From Alitabrizicola rongguiensis (GTDB taxonomy: Bacteria > Pseudomonadota > Alphaproteobacteria > Rhodobacterales > Rhodobacteraceae): a stretch of DNA of 64,000 bases. The DNA is taken from the NCBI RefSeq assembly GCF_021491355.1, contig NZ_JAKENF010000003.1, forward strand, positions 806,001-870,000, written 5' to 3'. The notes below the pieces were generated by a model. The model was not told where the DNA came from. It searched no databases and worked only from the letters and a program-made list of their open reading frames with translations. This document shows, in pieces, positions 28,734-36,758 of the stretch (positions are counted from its first letter, which is position 1; every line of letters begins with the position of its first letter). The position numbers and the translations under genes were made by a program.

Positions 28734-29164
28734 CGCCGGCTGACGAATTCGCAGATGATCCCGGCCAGGATGCCGCCGGCGAAGGCCGGCACCAGAACAT
28801 CGACGGTCAGGATCGATCGACCGAAATCAAGCATCAAGCTGCCCGCACCCAGAAGCGCCTCCAGCGGATCTCCGTAGATCCTCCGGGTCGACTGGATGAC
28901 CATGACGTAGATCGCGAAGGTCAGGATGACCCAGAAGAACACCGTCACGACCGTGCGCGCGCCAAAGCCTATTGACGCCCAGTAGCCCGCCCCCGCGAAC
29001 CGCCCCGAAACTCGCCAGCCCCAGACAAGGCCCATGAACGCCGAAACCTCGCTCAAGTAGCCCCAGACCGTGCGTTCGGTGATCGTGGTCTTGTAAATCT
29101 CGGCGACCAAGAAGCTGAGCGCGGCGAAAAGGATGGCAGCAACGAGCTTGGCGGCGGTCGGCAT
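28724..29164 (-). CDS. trgA: TrgA-family membrane protein
   Basis: 146 aa with four predicted membrane helices (about residues 5-22, 38-52, 65-92 and 118-138), beginning MPTAAKLVAAILFAAL. It matches the TrgA family of Rhodobacterales by size, topology and its place ahead of trgB. Molecular function unknown; R. sphaeroides trgAB contributed to tellurite resistance. The start lies only 7 bp after the cfa stop, so it is probably co-transcribed with cfa. Confidence 0.75.
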   Translation of the reverse strand: MPTAAKLVAAILFAALSFLVAEIYKTTITERTVWGYLSEVSAFMGLVWGWRVSGRFAGAGYWASIGFGARTVVTVFFWVILTFAIYVMVIQSTRRIYGDPLEALLGAGSLMLDFGRSILTVDVLVPAFAGGILAGIICEFVSRRWP

Positions 29165-29171
29165 CGCGTCC

Positions 29172-30383
29172 CTATTGCGGTCGGGTGACGGTGATCTGGG
29201 TCACGTCGCAGTTACCGCCGCGGAAGGTGCCGGCGCAAGAGGTGAGGTAGAAGTTCCACATGCGCCGGAAGCGGTCGTCGAAGCCCATCTTGGCAATATC
29301 GTCCCACCGGTCGTTGAAGGTGTCGTGCCAGCGGCGCAGCGTCTGGCTGTAGCTCTGGCCGAACTCGATCGAGTGGCGTACCTTGAGCCCGGCCTTCTCG
29401 ACCTCGGCGCGCAGGATCGACGGGGCGGGAAGCATGCCCCCGGGGAAGATGTATTTCTGGATGAAGTCGACGCCGCGCTTGTAGACCTCCCACCTTTTGT
29501 CCTGAACTGTGATGATCTGCAGCGTTGCGTTCCGGCCCGGCTTCAGCCGGTCCCGCAGCGTGTTGAAATAGACCGGCCAGTATTTCTCGCCCACGGCCTC
29601 GAACATCTCGATCGAGGCGATGCCGTCATAGACGCCCGTCTCGTCGCGATAGTCCTGCAGCTTGATCTGCACCCGGTCCGACAGACCTGCGCGGGCAATC
29701 CGTTCCACCGCATAGTCGTGCTGGGCCTTCGAGATGGTCAGGCCCGTCACCTTCAGACCGCGCTCCTTGGCGGCATATTCCGCGAACCCGCCCCAACCGC
29801 AGCCGATCTCGAGCACATGGTCGCCCGGGGCTGCCCCCATCTGGTCGACCATGCTGGCGTATTTCTGGATCTGCGCCCGTTCGAGGCTTTCCTGCCCGGT
29901 GCGGAACAGCGCCGAGGAATAGGTCATCGTATCATCGAGCCAGAGCCGGTAGAAGTCGTTGCCGAGGTCGTAGTGGTACTCGATGTTCTTCTTCGCCTGC
30001 TCGCGGGTATTGCGCTGCAGCCAGAAGCGGAATTTCTCGTAGGCGCGGATCAGGCCGAGACCGGGGTAGCCATCATACACGCCGTCGTTGTCCTCATGGA
30101 CCAGATCCATGAAGGCCTGCAGATCGGGGGTCGTCCACCAGCCGTCGAGATAGGCATCGCAGAACCCCAGATCGCCTTCGCGGATCAGTCGGGCGAAGGT
30201 ATCGGGGTTATGGATGTGAATTTCGGCAACCGGACCGGGTTTTGGACCTTCCGCCCGAAAGCGCCGTCCGTCCGGCAGAACGAAGTCCAGCCTGCCGTTC
30301 TGCAGCCGACGCGCGACGTCGAAAGCCGCCGTGAAATACCGCGGCAGGTCTTTCTGGTCCTTCGTTGATGTGAGTGCCGTCAC
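29172..30383 (-). CDS. cfa: Cyclopropane-fatty-acyl-phospholipid synthase
   Basis: Adds a methylene group from SAM across double bonds of membrane lipids. 403 aa from a GTG start at 30383; upstream frame (to 30791) is antisense of phr. SAM motif VLEIGCGWGGFAEYAA, then GLTISKAQHDYA, YDGIASIEMFEAVGEKYW (active-site Glu) and YIFPGGMLP are typical of CFA synthases. Lies 62 bp after phr and 7 bp before trgA. In R. sphaeroides the neighbouring phrA and cfa are sigma-E targets in the singlet-oxygen response. Confidence 0.92.
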   Translation of the reverse strand: MTALTSTKDQKDLPRYFTAAFDVARRLQNGRLDFVLPDGRRFRAEGPKPGPVAEIHIHNPDTFARLIREGDLGFCDAYLDGWWTTPDLQAFMDLVHEDNDGVYDGYPGLGLIRAYEKFRFWLQRNTREQAKKNIEYHYDLGNDFYRLWLDDTMTYSSALFRTGQESLERAQIQKYASMVDQMGAAPGDHVLEIGCGWGGFAEYAAKERGLKVTGLTISKAQHDYAVERIARAGLSDRVQIKLQDYRDETGVYDGIASIEMFEAVGEKYWPVYFNTLRDRLKPGRNATLQIITVQDKRWEVYKRGVDFIQKYIFPGGMLPAPSILRAEVEKAGLKVRHSIEFGQSYSQTLRRWHDTFNDRWDDIAKMGFDDRFRRMWNFYLTSCAGTFRGGNCDVTQITVTRPQ

Positions 30384-30445
30384 CTTTTCCCCCCGGCTTA
30401 GTCGTCTTTTGTTTTGCGCGATGCTGGCCGATGATGTCCCGAGGC

Positions 30446-31855
30446 TCAAGACTTTCTTGACGCATAGGCGGCCAGTGCCCGCTCGCGGCCGGCCTCGAGG
30501 GCGACGATCGGCTTCGGATAGGGCGTCTTGGGGTCGAGATGCCAGGATCTGGGCACGGCGTCGAAATAGGACATCGCCTCCGATCCCGTTCGCGACGACA
30601 GTTCGGCGACGAACCGGCGGCGGTAGGTGCCTTCTGGGTCGAACTTCTCCGCCTGGGTCGCAGGGTTGAAGATGCGGAAGTATGGCGCGGCATCGGGCCC
30701 CGACCCTGCCGCCCACTGCCAGCCCATCGCATTCGACGCCGGGTCCCAATCGGTCAGGCATTCGGCGAACCAGTCGAGACCCACCTTCCAATGCGTCATC
30801 AGGTGCTTCGTCAGATACGACGCGACGATCATCCGCCCGCGATTGTGCATGGTGCCGGTCACATACATCTCTCGCATCGCGGCATCGACCAGCGGCTCGC
30901 CGGTCATGCCACGGCGCCAGGCCTCGGCCAAGGGATTGTCACCCGCCCAGGGGAAGCTGTCCCAGTCCTCGCGCCAATTGCGCGTCGCGATATGGGGGGT
31001 GTGGTAAAGCAGGTGCCAGGCGAAGTCGCGCCAGACCAGTTCCTTGAGGAAATGCTCGGCGCCCGCCTTGCCCTCCTCCATCGCGCGCCAGCCCGCGTGC
31101 CAGATCGTCCGCGCGCCTATCTCTCCATAGGTCAGGTTCTCGGACAGGCGCGAGGTTGCATCGCGGGCCGGGTAGTCCCGCGCCTCGCGGTAGTCCTGGA
31201 TCGGTCCAGCGAGGAAGCGCCGGAGCCGGTCGTTGGCCGCCGCCTCGCCAACGGCCTGCCAGGGCAGAACCACCGCAGCGCCCCGCCGCATCGCCGCCCC
31301 CATCCGCCAATCGCCAAGGCGATCCGATCCAGGCCAGGTCGCGGGGCCGGGCAAACGGACTTGTGCGGGCGACGGCTGTGGGACCGGCCGCCCGCGAACC
31401 GCCTTCCAGAAGGGCGTATAGACCTTGAAGCATCCCCCTTGCCCGGTCTCGACCGTCCAGGGTTCGAAGAGCACATGGCCCGGATGACTTTCGGCGATCA
31501 GTCCGCGCGCCTTCAGGGCCGATTTGACCGCCGTGTCGCGGGCGCGGCCCTCGGGATCATAGGCCCGGGTCCACATCGCACCCGCCGCGCCGGTTTCGGC
31601 GATCAGCGACTCGAGTTCCACAAGCGCCGGACCGCGCCGCAGGATCAGGCGGCTGCCAATCCCCTCCAGTCGCGCGCCAAAGGCTTCGATTGCCAGCCCC
31701 AGTCGCCATTTTGCGGCCGCACCGAGGGTCTCGGTTTCGGAGTCCAGAATGAAGACAGGAAGCAGCGGACGCCCTGATGCGACCGCCGACGTCAGCATGG
31801 GGTTGTCCGCAAGCCGAAGATCGCGGCGAAACCAGAGGATGAGCGGTTGGGTCAT
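30446..31855 (-). CDS. phr: Deoxyribodipyrimidine photolyase (class I)
   Basis: Light-driven repair of UV pyrimidine dimers. 469 aa; N-terminal antenna domain (LILWFRRDLRLADNPML), C-terminal FAD domain with ELVWRDFAWHLL, MREMYVTGTMHNRGRMIVASYLTKHL and WDPASNAMGWQWAAGSGPDA, the CPD-photolyase signature. The Met at 31855 begins the family N terminus; the frame to 31957 is not supported. A sigma-E-like promoter lies 26-55 bp upstream. Confidence 0.94.
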   Translation of the reverse strand: MTQPLILWFRRDLRLADNPMLTSAVASGRPLLPVFILDSETETLGAAAKWRLGLAIEAFGARLEGIGSRLILRRGPALVELESLIAETGAAGAMWTRAYDPEGRARDTAVKSALKARGLIAESHPGHVLFEPWTVETGQGGCFKVYTPFWKAVRGRPVPQPSPAQVRLPGPATWPGSDRLGDWRMGAAMRRGAAVVLPWQAVGEAAANDRLRRFLAGPIQDYREARDYPARDATSRLSENLTYGEIGARTIWHAGWRAMEEGKAGAEHFLKELVWRDFAWHLLYHTPHIATRNWREDWDSFPWAGDNPLAEAWRRGMTGEPLVDAAMREMYVTGTMHNRGRMIVASYLTKHLMTHWKVGLDWFAECLTDWDPASNAMGWQWAAGSGPDAAPYFRIFNPATQAEKFDPEGTYRRRFVAELSSRTGSEAMSYFDAVPRSWHLDPKTPYPKPIVALEAGRERALAAYASRKS

Positions 31856-31880
31856 ATCAGGCCGAGCCGGAGTATTGGTT

Positions 31881-31910
31881 CTTATACGCCGGACAAGGGC
31901 AAACGGATCA
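31881..31910 (-). promoter_or_regulatory. Candidate sigma-E (RpoE/ChrR) promoter for phr-cfa-trgAB
   Basis: On the minus strand: TGATCC (-35, plus 31905-31910), 18 bp, TATAAG followed by AAC (-10, plus 31881-31886). The TGATCC plus TAAGA pattern is that reported for group IV sigma-E promoters of R. sphaeroides, where phrA is a known target. It lies 26 bp upstream of the phr start. Confidence 0.6.
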
Positions 31911-31923
31911 GGTCTTCTTCCGT

Positions 31924-31946
31924 TTCCAAGTATCCTCGGGGGTGAA
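31924..31946. repeat. Degenerate copy of a CCAAATATCC-GGGGG intergenic element
   Basis: TTTCCAAGTATCCTCGGGGG shares its layout with the two closer copies near 53789 and 61528 (CCCAAATATCCCACGGGGG type). It is followed by GGCCCG...CGGGCC and GGGGGC...GCCCCC pairs that could fold, between the 3' end of the PLP-enzyme gene and the phr promoter. Likely a transcription end or a dispersed intergenic element. Confidence 0.4.
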
Positions 31947-31995
31947 TGGCCCGGCACGGGCCAGAGGGGGCAGACAGCCCCCTCCCTTCTTTGCC

Positions 31996-33225
31996 CTAGA
32001 GCACCTCGTCCAACGCGGCGATCAGGCGCGCAACGTCCTCGGCGCTTGTGTAGTGGACAAGGCTCATCCGCAGCACGCCCTTCTCCGTGTCCACGCCCAT
32101 CGCCTCAAGCGGACGGACGGCATAGAAATGGCTGCCGCCGCAATTGACCCCACGTTTGCCAAGCTCGCCCGCCACCGGCTCCGCCGCCCGGTCAAGCGCC
32201 ACGGCAACCGTCGGCGCGCGCTCCGCCGCCCCGCGCGGCCCGATCAGGCGCAGATCGTTGCGTCCGGCGAGGTATTCGAGCAGCGGCGCCGCAATCTCGA
32301 CCTCGCGGGCGCGCATCAGGTCATGGACCGCCCGGTTGCGCTCTGCTGGGTCGCCCGCAGCGGCAAAATGGCGGGCATGAAGCGCGTCGATATAGTCTGC
32401 GATCCCGGCCGAGGCCGCGATCTGGGCGTGATCGGGTCCCGCAGGGGTGAAGCGCTTGTAGAGGGTACCCGCGTTGAACCAGTGGCCCTGCGCCGGCAGT
32501 TCCTCGCCAAAGCTGCGGGTGATCGTCATGATGCCCAGATGCGGGCCATAGGTCTTGTAGGCCGAGAACAGGTAGACATCCGCCCCGAGCGCCGGAACGT
32601 CAGGCAGGCCATGCGGGGCATAGCTCACGCCATCGACCACCGTCCGGGCGCCCGCCGCCCGCGCCATCGCGCAGATCTCGGCCACCGGGTTGATCTCTGC
32701 CACCACGTTCGAGCAATGCGGGAAGCAGACCAGCCGCACCTTGCCGTCGCCAAGCAACCGGGACAGATCGGCCGAGTCGAGATGCCCGGTCTCGGGATCG
32801 ACCTTCCATTCCCGGACCTCGATCCCCTCGTCCGCCAGACGCCGCCAGACTCCGGAATTGGCCTCGTGATCCTGGTTGGTCACGACGATTGCCGCGTTCT
32901 TTCCCCTCAGCCACAACCGCACCGCATTCGCCAGAACGAAGGTATTGGCGCTGGTCGATGGGCCGAAGCTCAGCTCGTCAGGCGCGATCCCCATCATCGC
33001 CGAGAGCCGCGCGCGGGCTTCGTCCATCTCCTCCCCCGCCAGCTGCGAGACGGCAAAGGGCGCATAGGGCTGCACCTTGCGTTCGGTGTAGAAGCGGTGA
33101 AGCCTGTCCACGACCTGGCGGCAGGGATAGGACCCGCCGGCATTCTCGAAGAAGGCCTGATCCTTGAGGCCCGGAACCGAAAAGGCGGGGAACTGGCTGC
33201 GCACGAAGTCAAGGTCAAAGGGCAT
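31996..33225 (-). CDS. Class V aminotransferase / cysteine desulfurase-like PLP enzyme
   Basis: 409 aa, fold type I. The PLP-binding Lys is in FSAYKTYGPHLG (about residue 224), with VVDGVSYAPHGLPD holding the cofactor Asp and GPSTSANTFVLANAVR the phosphate-binding part. It resembles the cysteine-desulfurase-like (CsdA-like, VC1184-type) family, not IscS or SufS: the active-site Cys loop is not evident. There is no sulfur-transfer partner nearby. Substrate unknown. A perfect palindrome at 33321 lies between it and the divergent solute-binding gene. Confidence 0.8.
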   Translation of the reverse strand: MPFDLDFVRSQFPAFSVPGLKDQAFFENAGGSYPCRQVVDRLHRFYTERKVQPYAPFAVSQLAGEEMDEARARLSAMMGIAPDELSFGPSTSANTFVLANAVRLWLRGKNAAIVVTNQDHEANSGVWRRLADEGIEVREWKVDPETGHLDSADLSRLLGDGKVRLVCFPHCSNVVAEINPVAEICAMARAAGARTVVDGVSYAPHGLPDVPALGADVYLFSAYKTYGPHLGIMTITRSFGEELPAQGHWFNAGTLYKRFTPAGPDHAQIAASAGIADYIDALHARHFAAAGDPAERNRAVHDLMRAREVEIAAPLLEYLAGRNDLRLIGPRGAAERAPTVAVALDRAAEPVAGELGKRGVNCGGSHFYAVRPLEAMGVDTEKGVLRMSLVHYTSAEDVARLIAALDEVL

Positions 33226-33320
33226 CGTCTCTGTAGTCCGTTGCTTGCATCGCCGGGGAAATCCGGTCGTATCCTCCTAGCATCCGGCAAGGATCCGCTC
33301 CAGCCGTTACGGAACTTTCA

Positions 33321-33336
33321 AAATTTGATCAAATTT
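33321..33336. promoter_or_regulatory. 16-bp perfect palindrome, candidate operator
   Basis: AAATTTGATCAAATTT, self-complementary over all 16 bases, in the 212-bp gap between the divergent PLP-enzyme and solute-binding genes. It is markedly AT-rich against its surroundings, as expected of a repressor site. The regulator is unknown. The rest of the gap shows no gene. Confidence 0.55.
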
Positions 33337-33437
33337 ATGGGACCACCATTGCGCCCACATCGAGACATGGCATAGTCGCCTCGAGATTGCGCCTTCCCGC
33401 GAATGAGTCGTCGGCCGGCGCCCAGAGGAGAGGTACA

Positions 33438-34493
33438 ATGAAACATGTGAGCATGCTGAAAGCCGGGCTCTGCGCCCTGGCGCTCATGGCCCCGCTTGCC
33501 GCACAGGCCGAAGACCCGGAACTGCTGGTGCTGGACTGGGCCGGCTTCGGTCTTCCCGGGCTGATGACCGACTATCAGGCCAAGAATGGCGCCATGCCGA
33601 CCTATTCCTTCTACGGCGACGATGACGAAGCCTATCAGAAGGTCGCTTCCGGATTCCGCGCCGATGTCGGCCATCCCTGCTCGCAGATGATCGCGAAGTA
33701 CCGCGAGTCCGACCTGATCGAGCCTTGGGACGTGAGCAAGATCCCGGAATTCGCCAATATCCACCCCGCCTTCCTGCAGTCGACGATCTTCAAGGACGAC
33801 AAGGGCGTCTGGTTCATTCCGACCGACTACGGTTTCACCGCCGTGGCCTACAACACCGAGAAGGTTCCGGCCGAGGACATCGCGACGCTCGACGTGTTCC
33901 GCAACCCGGCCTATGCCGGGCGCATCTCGCTGCCGGACAATACGGATGACGTTTGGTCACTGGCCTTGCTCGCCACCGGCGTGACCGATTGGACCAACAT
34001 CACCGACGAGCAGTTCCAGGCTGCAGCCGACTGGCTGCGCGAGGTGAACCCGAATGTCCGCGCCTACTGGAAAGACCCGTCTGAACTGTCGCAGCTGATG
34101 GCGACCGGCGAGGTTCTGGTGGCCTGGTCCTGGAACGACAGCGTGACCATCCTCAAGAAGGAAGGCTTCCCGATCGGCTTCCAGCGTGAGCCGAAGGAAG
34201 GTGTGTCGTCCTTCTTCTGCGGCTATGTCAACTTCAAGAACGGTCCGGGCAAGGAAGACAAGGCCTATGACTTCATCAATTCCTGGCTGACGCCCGCCAG
34301 CGCGCGGACGCTCCTGGACGAGATCGGCTATGCCCATGCCGACGATGCCGCGCTGGCCACGATCCCGAATGACGAACTGGTCGCCGCCGGCGTCAGCCCG
34401 ATCAAGGGCACGGTCCTGTCGCAGACCCCGATCGATCCGGAAATGCGCAACCGGATGCTCGAGGAATTCGAACAGATCAAAGCCGGCTTCTGA
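33438..34493 (+). CDS. ABC-type polyamine-like solute-binding protein 1
   Basis: 351 aa. Signal peptide residues 1-22 (MKHVSMLKAGLCALALMAPLA then AQA). The mature protein has ELLVLDWAGFG, AYQKVASGFRADVGHPCSQM, VWFIPTDYGFTAVAYN and RISLPDNTDDVWSLALLATG, like periplasmic PotD/PotF-type (spermidine/putrescine) binding proteins. Start ATG 33438 follows GAGGAGAGG. No permease or ATPase gene is in the window. Very similar to the next gene, so a tandem duplication. Confidence 0.85.
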   Translation: MKHVSMLKAGLCALALMAPLAAQAEDPELLVLDWAGFGLPGLMTDYQAKNGAMPTYSFYGDDDEAYQKVASGFRADVGHPCSQMIAKYRESDLIEPWDVSKIPEFANIHPAFLQSTIFKDDKGVWFIPTDYGFTAVAYNTEKVPAEDIATLDVFRNPAYAGRISLPDNTDDVWSLALLATGVTDWTNITDEQFQAAADWLREVNPNVRAYWKDPSELSQLMATGEVLVAWSWNDSVTILKKEGFPIGFQREPKEGVSSFFCGYVNFKNGPGKEDKAYDFINSWLTPASARTLLDEIGYAHADDAALATIPNDELVAAGVSPIKGTVLSQTPIDPEMRNRMLEEFEQIKAGF

Positions 34494-34513
34494 TCTGCGT
34501 TTCAGGCAGACGC

Positions 34514-34544
34514 ATTCGCGCCCGGGCCATGCCCGGGCGCGAAT
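34514..34544 (+). terminator. Strong stem-loop after solute-binding gene 1
   Basis: Perfect 14-bp stem ATTCGCGCCCGGGC (34514-34527) and GCCCGGGCGCGAAT (34531-34544) with a CAT loop, then CATTTG. It would limit read-through into the second copy, suggesting that the two are separately expressed. Confidence 0.7.
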
Positions 34545-34607
34545 CATTTGTAGGATGGCTTGGGTTTTGGCCGCCAGCCGACAACTAAATGGTCAGAATT
34601 CCGCCAA

Positions 34608-34626
34608 TTGCCTTAACGTAAGGCAA
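34608..34626. promoter_or_regulatory. Inverted repeat upstream of solute-binding gene 2
   Basis: TTGCCTTAACGTAAGGCAA: perfect 8-bp arms around ACG. It lies 99 bp before the start of gene 2 in an unusually AT-rich 180-bp leader (34545-34724) that also contains TTCTTAAATATAAAACC, a likely promoter region. MerR- or TetR-type regulators bind such short dyads; the identity is unknown. Confidence 0.5.
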
Positions 34627-34724
34627 CTCCAGTGCTGCAATCGGACAAATGTGACTTGCTGCATGGTCCGGTCGCCCCCTAATTCTTAAATATAAAACCA
34701 AGAACAAACCCAACGGGAGCCTCC

Positions 34725-35768
34725 ATGTTCAAGAAGAGCCTTTTGGCAGCCGCCCTTCTGTCGGTGGCAACGCCGGCCCTCGCGACCGATCCTGACCTGA
34801 TCGTGTTCGACTGGGCCGGCTGGGAAGTACCGGACCTCATTCCGGACTACTCCGCCAAACACGGAACCACGCCAACCTACTCCTTCTTCGCCGATGACGA
34901 CGAGGCGTTCCAGAAGATGTCGGCGGGGTTCAAGGCCGATGTCGGCCACCCCTGCTCTCAGATGATCGGCAAGTATCGCGATGCCGGCCTGATCGAACCC
35001 TGGGATGTCAGCAAGATCCCGGAATTCGCCAACATCAACCCCCGCTTCCTGAACTCCACCACGTTCAAGGATGATGGCGGTGTCTGGTTCATTCCGACGG
35101 ACTACGCCTATACGGCCATTGCCTACAACTCCAAGGAAGTGCCCGAGGCGGATGTCGCGTCGCTGAGCGTATTCACCGATCCGAAATATGCCGGCCGTAT
35201 CTCTCTGCCCGACAACACCGATGACGTTTGGTCGCTGGCGCTGCTGGCCACCGGCGTGACCGACTGGACCACGGTGACGGACGAGCAATTCCAGGCGGCC
35301 GCCGACTGGCTGCGCAAGGTGCATCCGAATGTTCGCGTCTACTGGAAGGATCCGTCCGAACTCGCGCAGGTCGTCGCCTCAGGAGAGGTGCTGATCGCCT
35401 GGTCCTGGAACGACTCGATCGCGCTTCTGCGTAGCGAAGGCTTCCCGGTGGGATTCCAGCGCCAGGCCAAGGAAGGCGCGGCGTCGTGGTTCTGCGGCTT
35501 CGTCAACTTCAAGGACCAGCCCGGCAGCGAGGAGAAGGCCTACGACTTCATCAACGCGCTGACGGCCAAGCCGTCGGCGAAGGTGCTTCTGTCGAATTTC
35601 GGCTATTCCTCGACCAACGATCTGGCGATGAACGAAATCCCGCATGACGAGCTTGTGGCGGCTTCGGTCGATCCGATCTCGACCACGCTGCTGGCCCAGA
35701 CACCGCTTGACCAGAACCTGCGCAACCGGATGCTCGAAGAATTCGAGCAGATCAAGGCCGGGTTCTGA
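34725..35768 (+). CDS. ABC-type polyamine-like solute-binding protein 2
   Basis: 347 aa, signal peptide MFKKSLLAAALLSVATPALA with cleavage after residue 20. It runs parallel to copy 1 over its whole length: DWAGWEVPDLIPDYSAKHG, AGFKADVGHPCSQMIGKYR, PWDVSKIPEFANI, RISLPDNTDDVWSLALLATG and the shared C-terminal RNRMLEEFEQIKAGF. The ribosome site GGGAG precedes the ATG. It has its own leader with an inverted repeat, and its own terminator, so regulation probably differs from copy 1. Confidence 0.85.
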   Translation: MFKKSLLAAALLSVATPALATDPDLIVFDWAGWEVPDLIPDYSAKHGTTPTYSFFADDDEAFQKMSAGFKADVGHPCSQMIGKYRDAGLIEPWDVSKIPEFANINPRFLNSTTFKDDGGVWFIPTDYAYTAIAYNSKEVPEADVASLSVFTDPKYAGRISLPDNTDDVWSLALLATGVTDWTTVTDEQFQAAADWLRKVHPNVRVYWKDPSELAQVVASGEVLIAWSWNDSIALLRSEGFPVGFQRQAKEGAASWFCGFVNFKDQPGSEEKAYDFINALTAKPSAKVLLSNFGYSSTNDLAMNEIPHDELVAASVDPISTTLLAQTPLDQNLRNRMLEEFEQIKAGF

Positions 35769-35790
35769 TCCCTTCGATACGGAACTCCTG

Positions 35791-35823
35791 CGGGCGCCCT
35801 TGCTGGGCGCCCGTTTCCTTTCG
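35791..35823 (+). terminator. Rho-independent terminator after solute-binding gene 2
   Basis: CGGGCGCCC (35791-35799) and GGGCGCCCG (35805-35813), loop 5 nt, followed by TTTCCTTTC. Separates the transport gene from ssrA. Confidence 0.85.
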
Positions 35824-35829
35824 GGGCGC

Positions 35830-35857
35830 TTGCGGCCAGATCGCACGCTGCTTATAT
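35830..35857 (+). promoter_or_regulatory. Candidate sigma-70 promoter of ssrA
   Basis: TTGCGG (35830-35835) and TTATAT (35852-35857), spacer 16 bp, just past the terminator of the previous gene. Transcription would begin near 35864, in front of the acceptor piece. Confidence 0.55.
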
Positions 35858-35863
35858 CAGAGA

Positions 35864-36190
35864 TGTTCCGGCTTGCCGGGACTATGGCGATAAACGCACC
35901 CGTAATACGCGGATCGGACCCGGGGGCGGTACCCGGCGGCTCCACCAAACTTTCCCTCGTTGGGGGCGGATGGGGCCGAAACAGGATCGACGAACGTCCA
36001 AAGGGGCCAGCTTTCGCTCGGTGAGCTACCACCGTTATCGGTGCAAAAGTACAGTTGCCAACGACAACCGTGCTCCGGTCGCGCTGGCTGCGTAAGCAGT
36101 TCGCAAGACCAAAACTTAAGCCCTTGCGCTTAGCCGCGTAAGGCGGGGTTCGCAGGTACCTGGCAACAGAAACCTGCACTCTCCCCATCC
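35864..36190 (+). ncRNA. ssrA: tmRNA, permuted two-piece form
   Basis: Trans-translation RNA in the circularly permuted layout known from alphaproteobacteria. The acceptor piece comes first and ends GGCGGCTCCACCA (CCA at 35945-35947); a spacer of about 24 nt (35948-35971) follows, then the coding piece begins GGGGCCGAAACAGGATCGACG (35972). GGGGCCG pairs with CGGCTCC of the acceptor piece (one G-U). The tag frame is GCC at 36057 to TAA at 36093-36095 and encodes ANDNRAPVALAA. A hairpin GCAGGT/ACCTGC (36152-36177) lies near the 3' end. Outer ends are approximate. This fills most of the 500-bp gap between protein genes. Confidence 0.93.
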
Positions 36191-36266
36191 CTGCCTGATC
36201 ACTGAATTCCGTCGGAGCGCGAGGAGCCGTTCCGTGCTATGATTGGTCAGGCTCCGGGAGGGCATC

Positions 36267-36758
36267 ATGTCAGCAAGGTCAGAAGATGGCGTGGCCCAGG
36301 TTGTCCGCCGCGACGCAGACCGGTTCGACACGCCGCTTCACTTTCTGAATGGCAGGTTCGACCTCAAGGTGTCGGCACGCGAAACAGGCGGCGCCCTGTG
36401 CGTTTTCGACACGGTCCGAACCGAAAGTGGCGGCCCGCCGCTCCATATCCATTTCGATCAGGACGAATGGTTCTTCGTCCTTGAAGGCGAGTTCATCCTG
36501 CGGGTCGGAGAGGTCACGCATCGCCTCGGTCCGGGGGACAGCGTCTTCGGACCCCGCGGCATTCCCCATGCCTTTGCCAATCTCAGCGAAAGGGCGCGGC
36601 TGGTCGTCCTGTTTCAGCCGGCCGGAACGATGGAGGACTTCTTCCGAGAAGGAAGCGCCAAAGGGAAGATGACACCGCAGCAGTTTGCTGACCTTTCTGC
36701 GGCGCATCGCATGAAAGTCGTCGGACCTCCCCTTCCCCTGGACAGTGCCATCGGATGA
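36267..36758 (+). CDS. Cupin-domain protein
   Basis: 163 aa; the single cupin barrel has motif 1 HIHFDQDEWFFVLEGE (H-x-H-x(4)-E type) and motif 2 PRGIPHAFANLS, so a metal site of His-His-Glu-His type. Start ATG 36267 behind GGGAGG. Substrate unknown; such proteins are often oxygenases, isomerases or sensors. The stop overlaps the next gene as ATGA. Confidence 0.82.
   Translation: MSARSEDGVAQVVRRDADRFDTPLHFLNGRFDLKVSARETGGALCVFDTVRTESGGPPLHIHFDQDEWFFVLEGEFILRVGEVTHRLGPGDSVFGPRGIPHAFANLSERARLVVLFQPAGTMEDFFREGSAKGKMTPQQFADLSAAHRMKVVGPPLPLDSAIG

Noticed and set aside
29133-30368. 411-codon frame on the plus strand
   Set aside because: Antisense to the cyclopropane synthase gene; no motif.
31996-33225. 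NifS/SufS-type cysteine desulfurase for Fe-S assembly
   Set aside because: The Cys loop and the isc/suf neighbours are lacking; only the general class V fold is supported.
32994-33375. Plus-strand frame running through 33225-33375
   Set aside because: It is the end of a frame antisense to the PLP-enzyme gene; the intergenic part alone holds the palindrome and no start.
36116-36331. 71-codon minus-strand frame
   Set aside because: Overlaps the tmRNA coding piece; no support as a protein.
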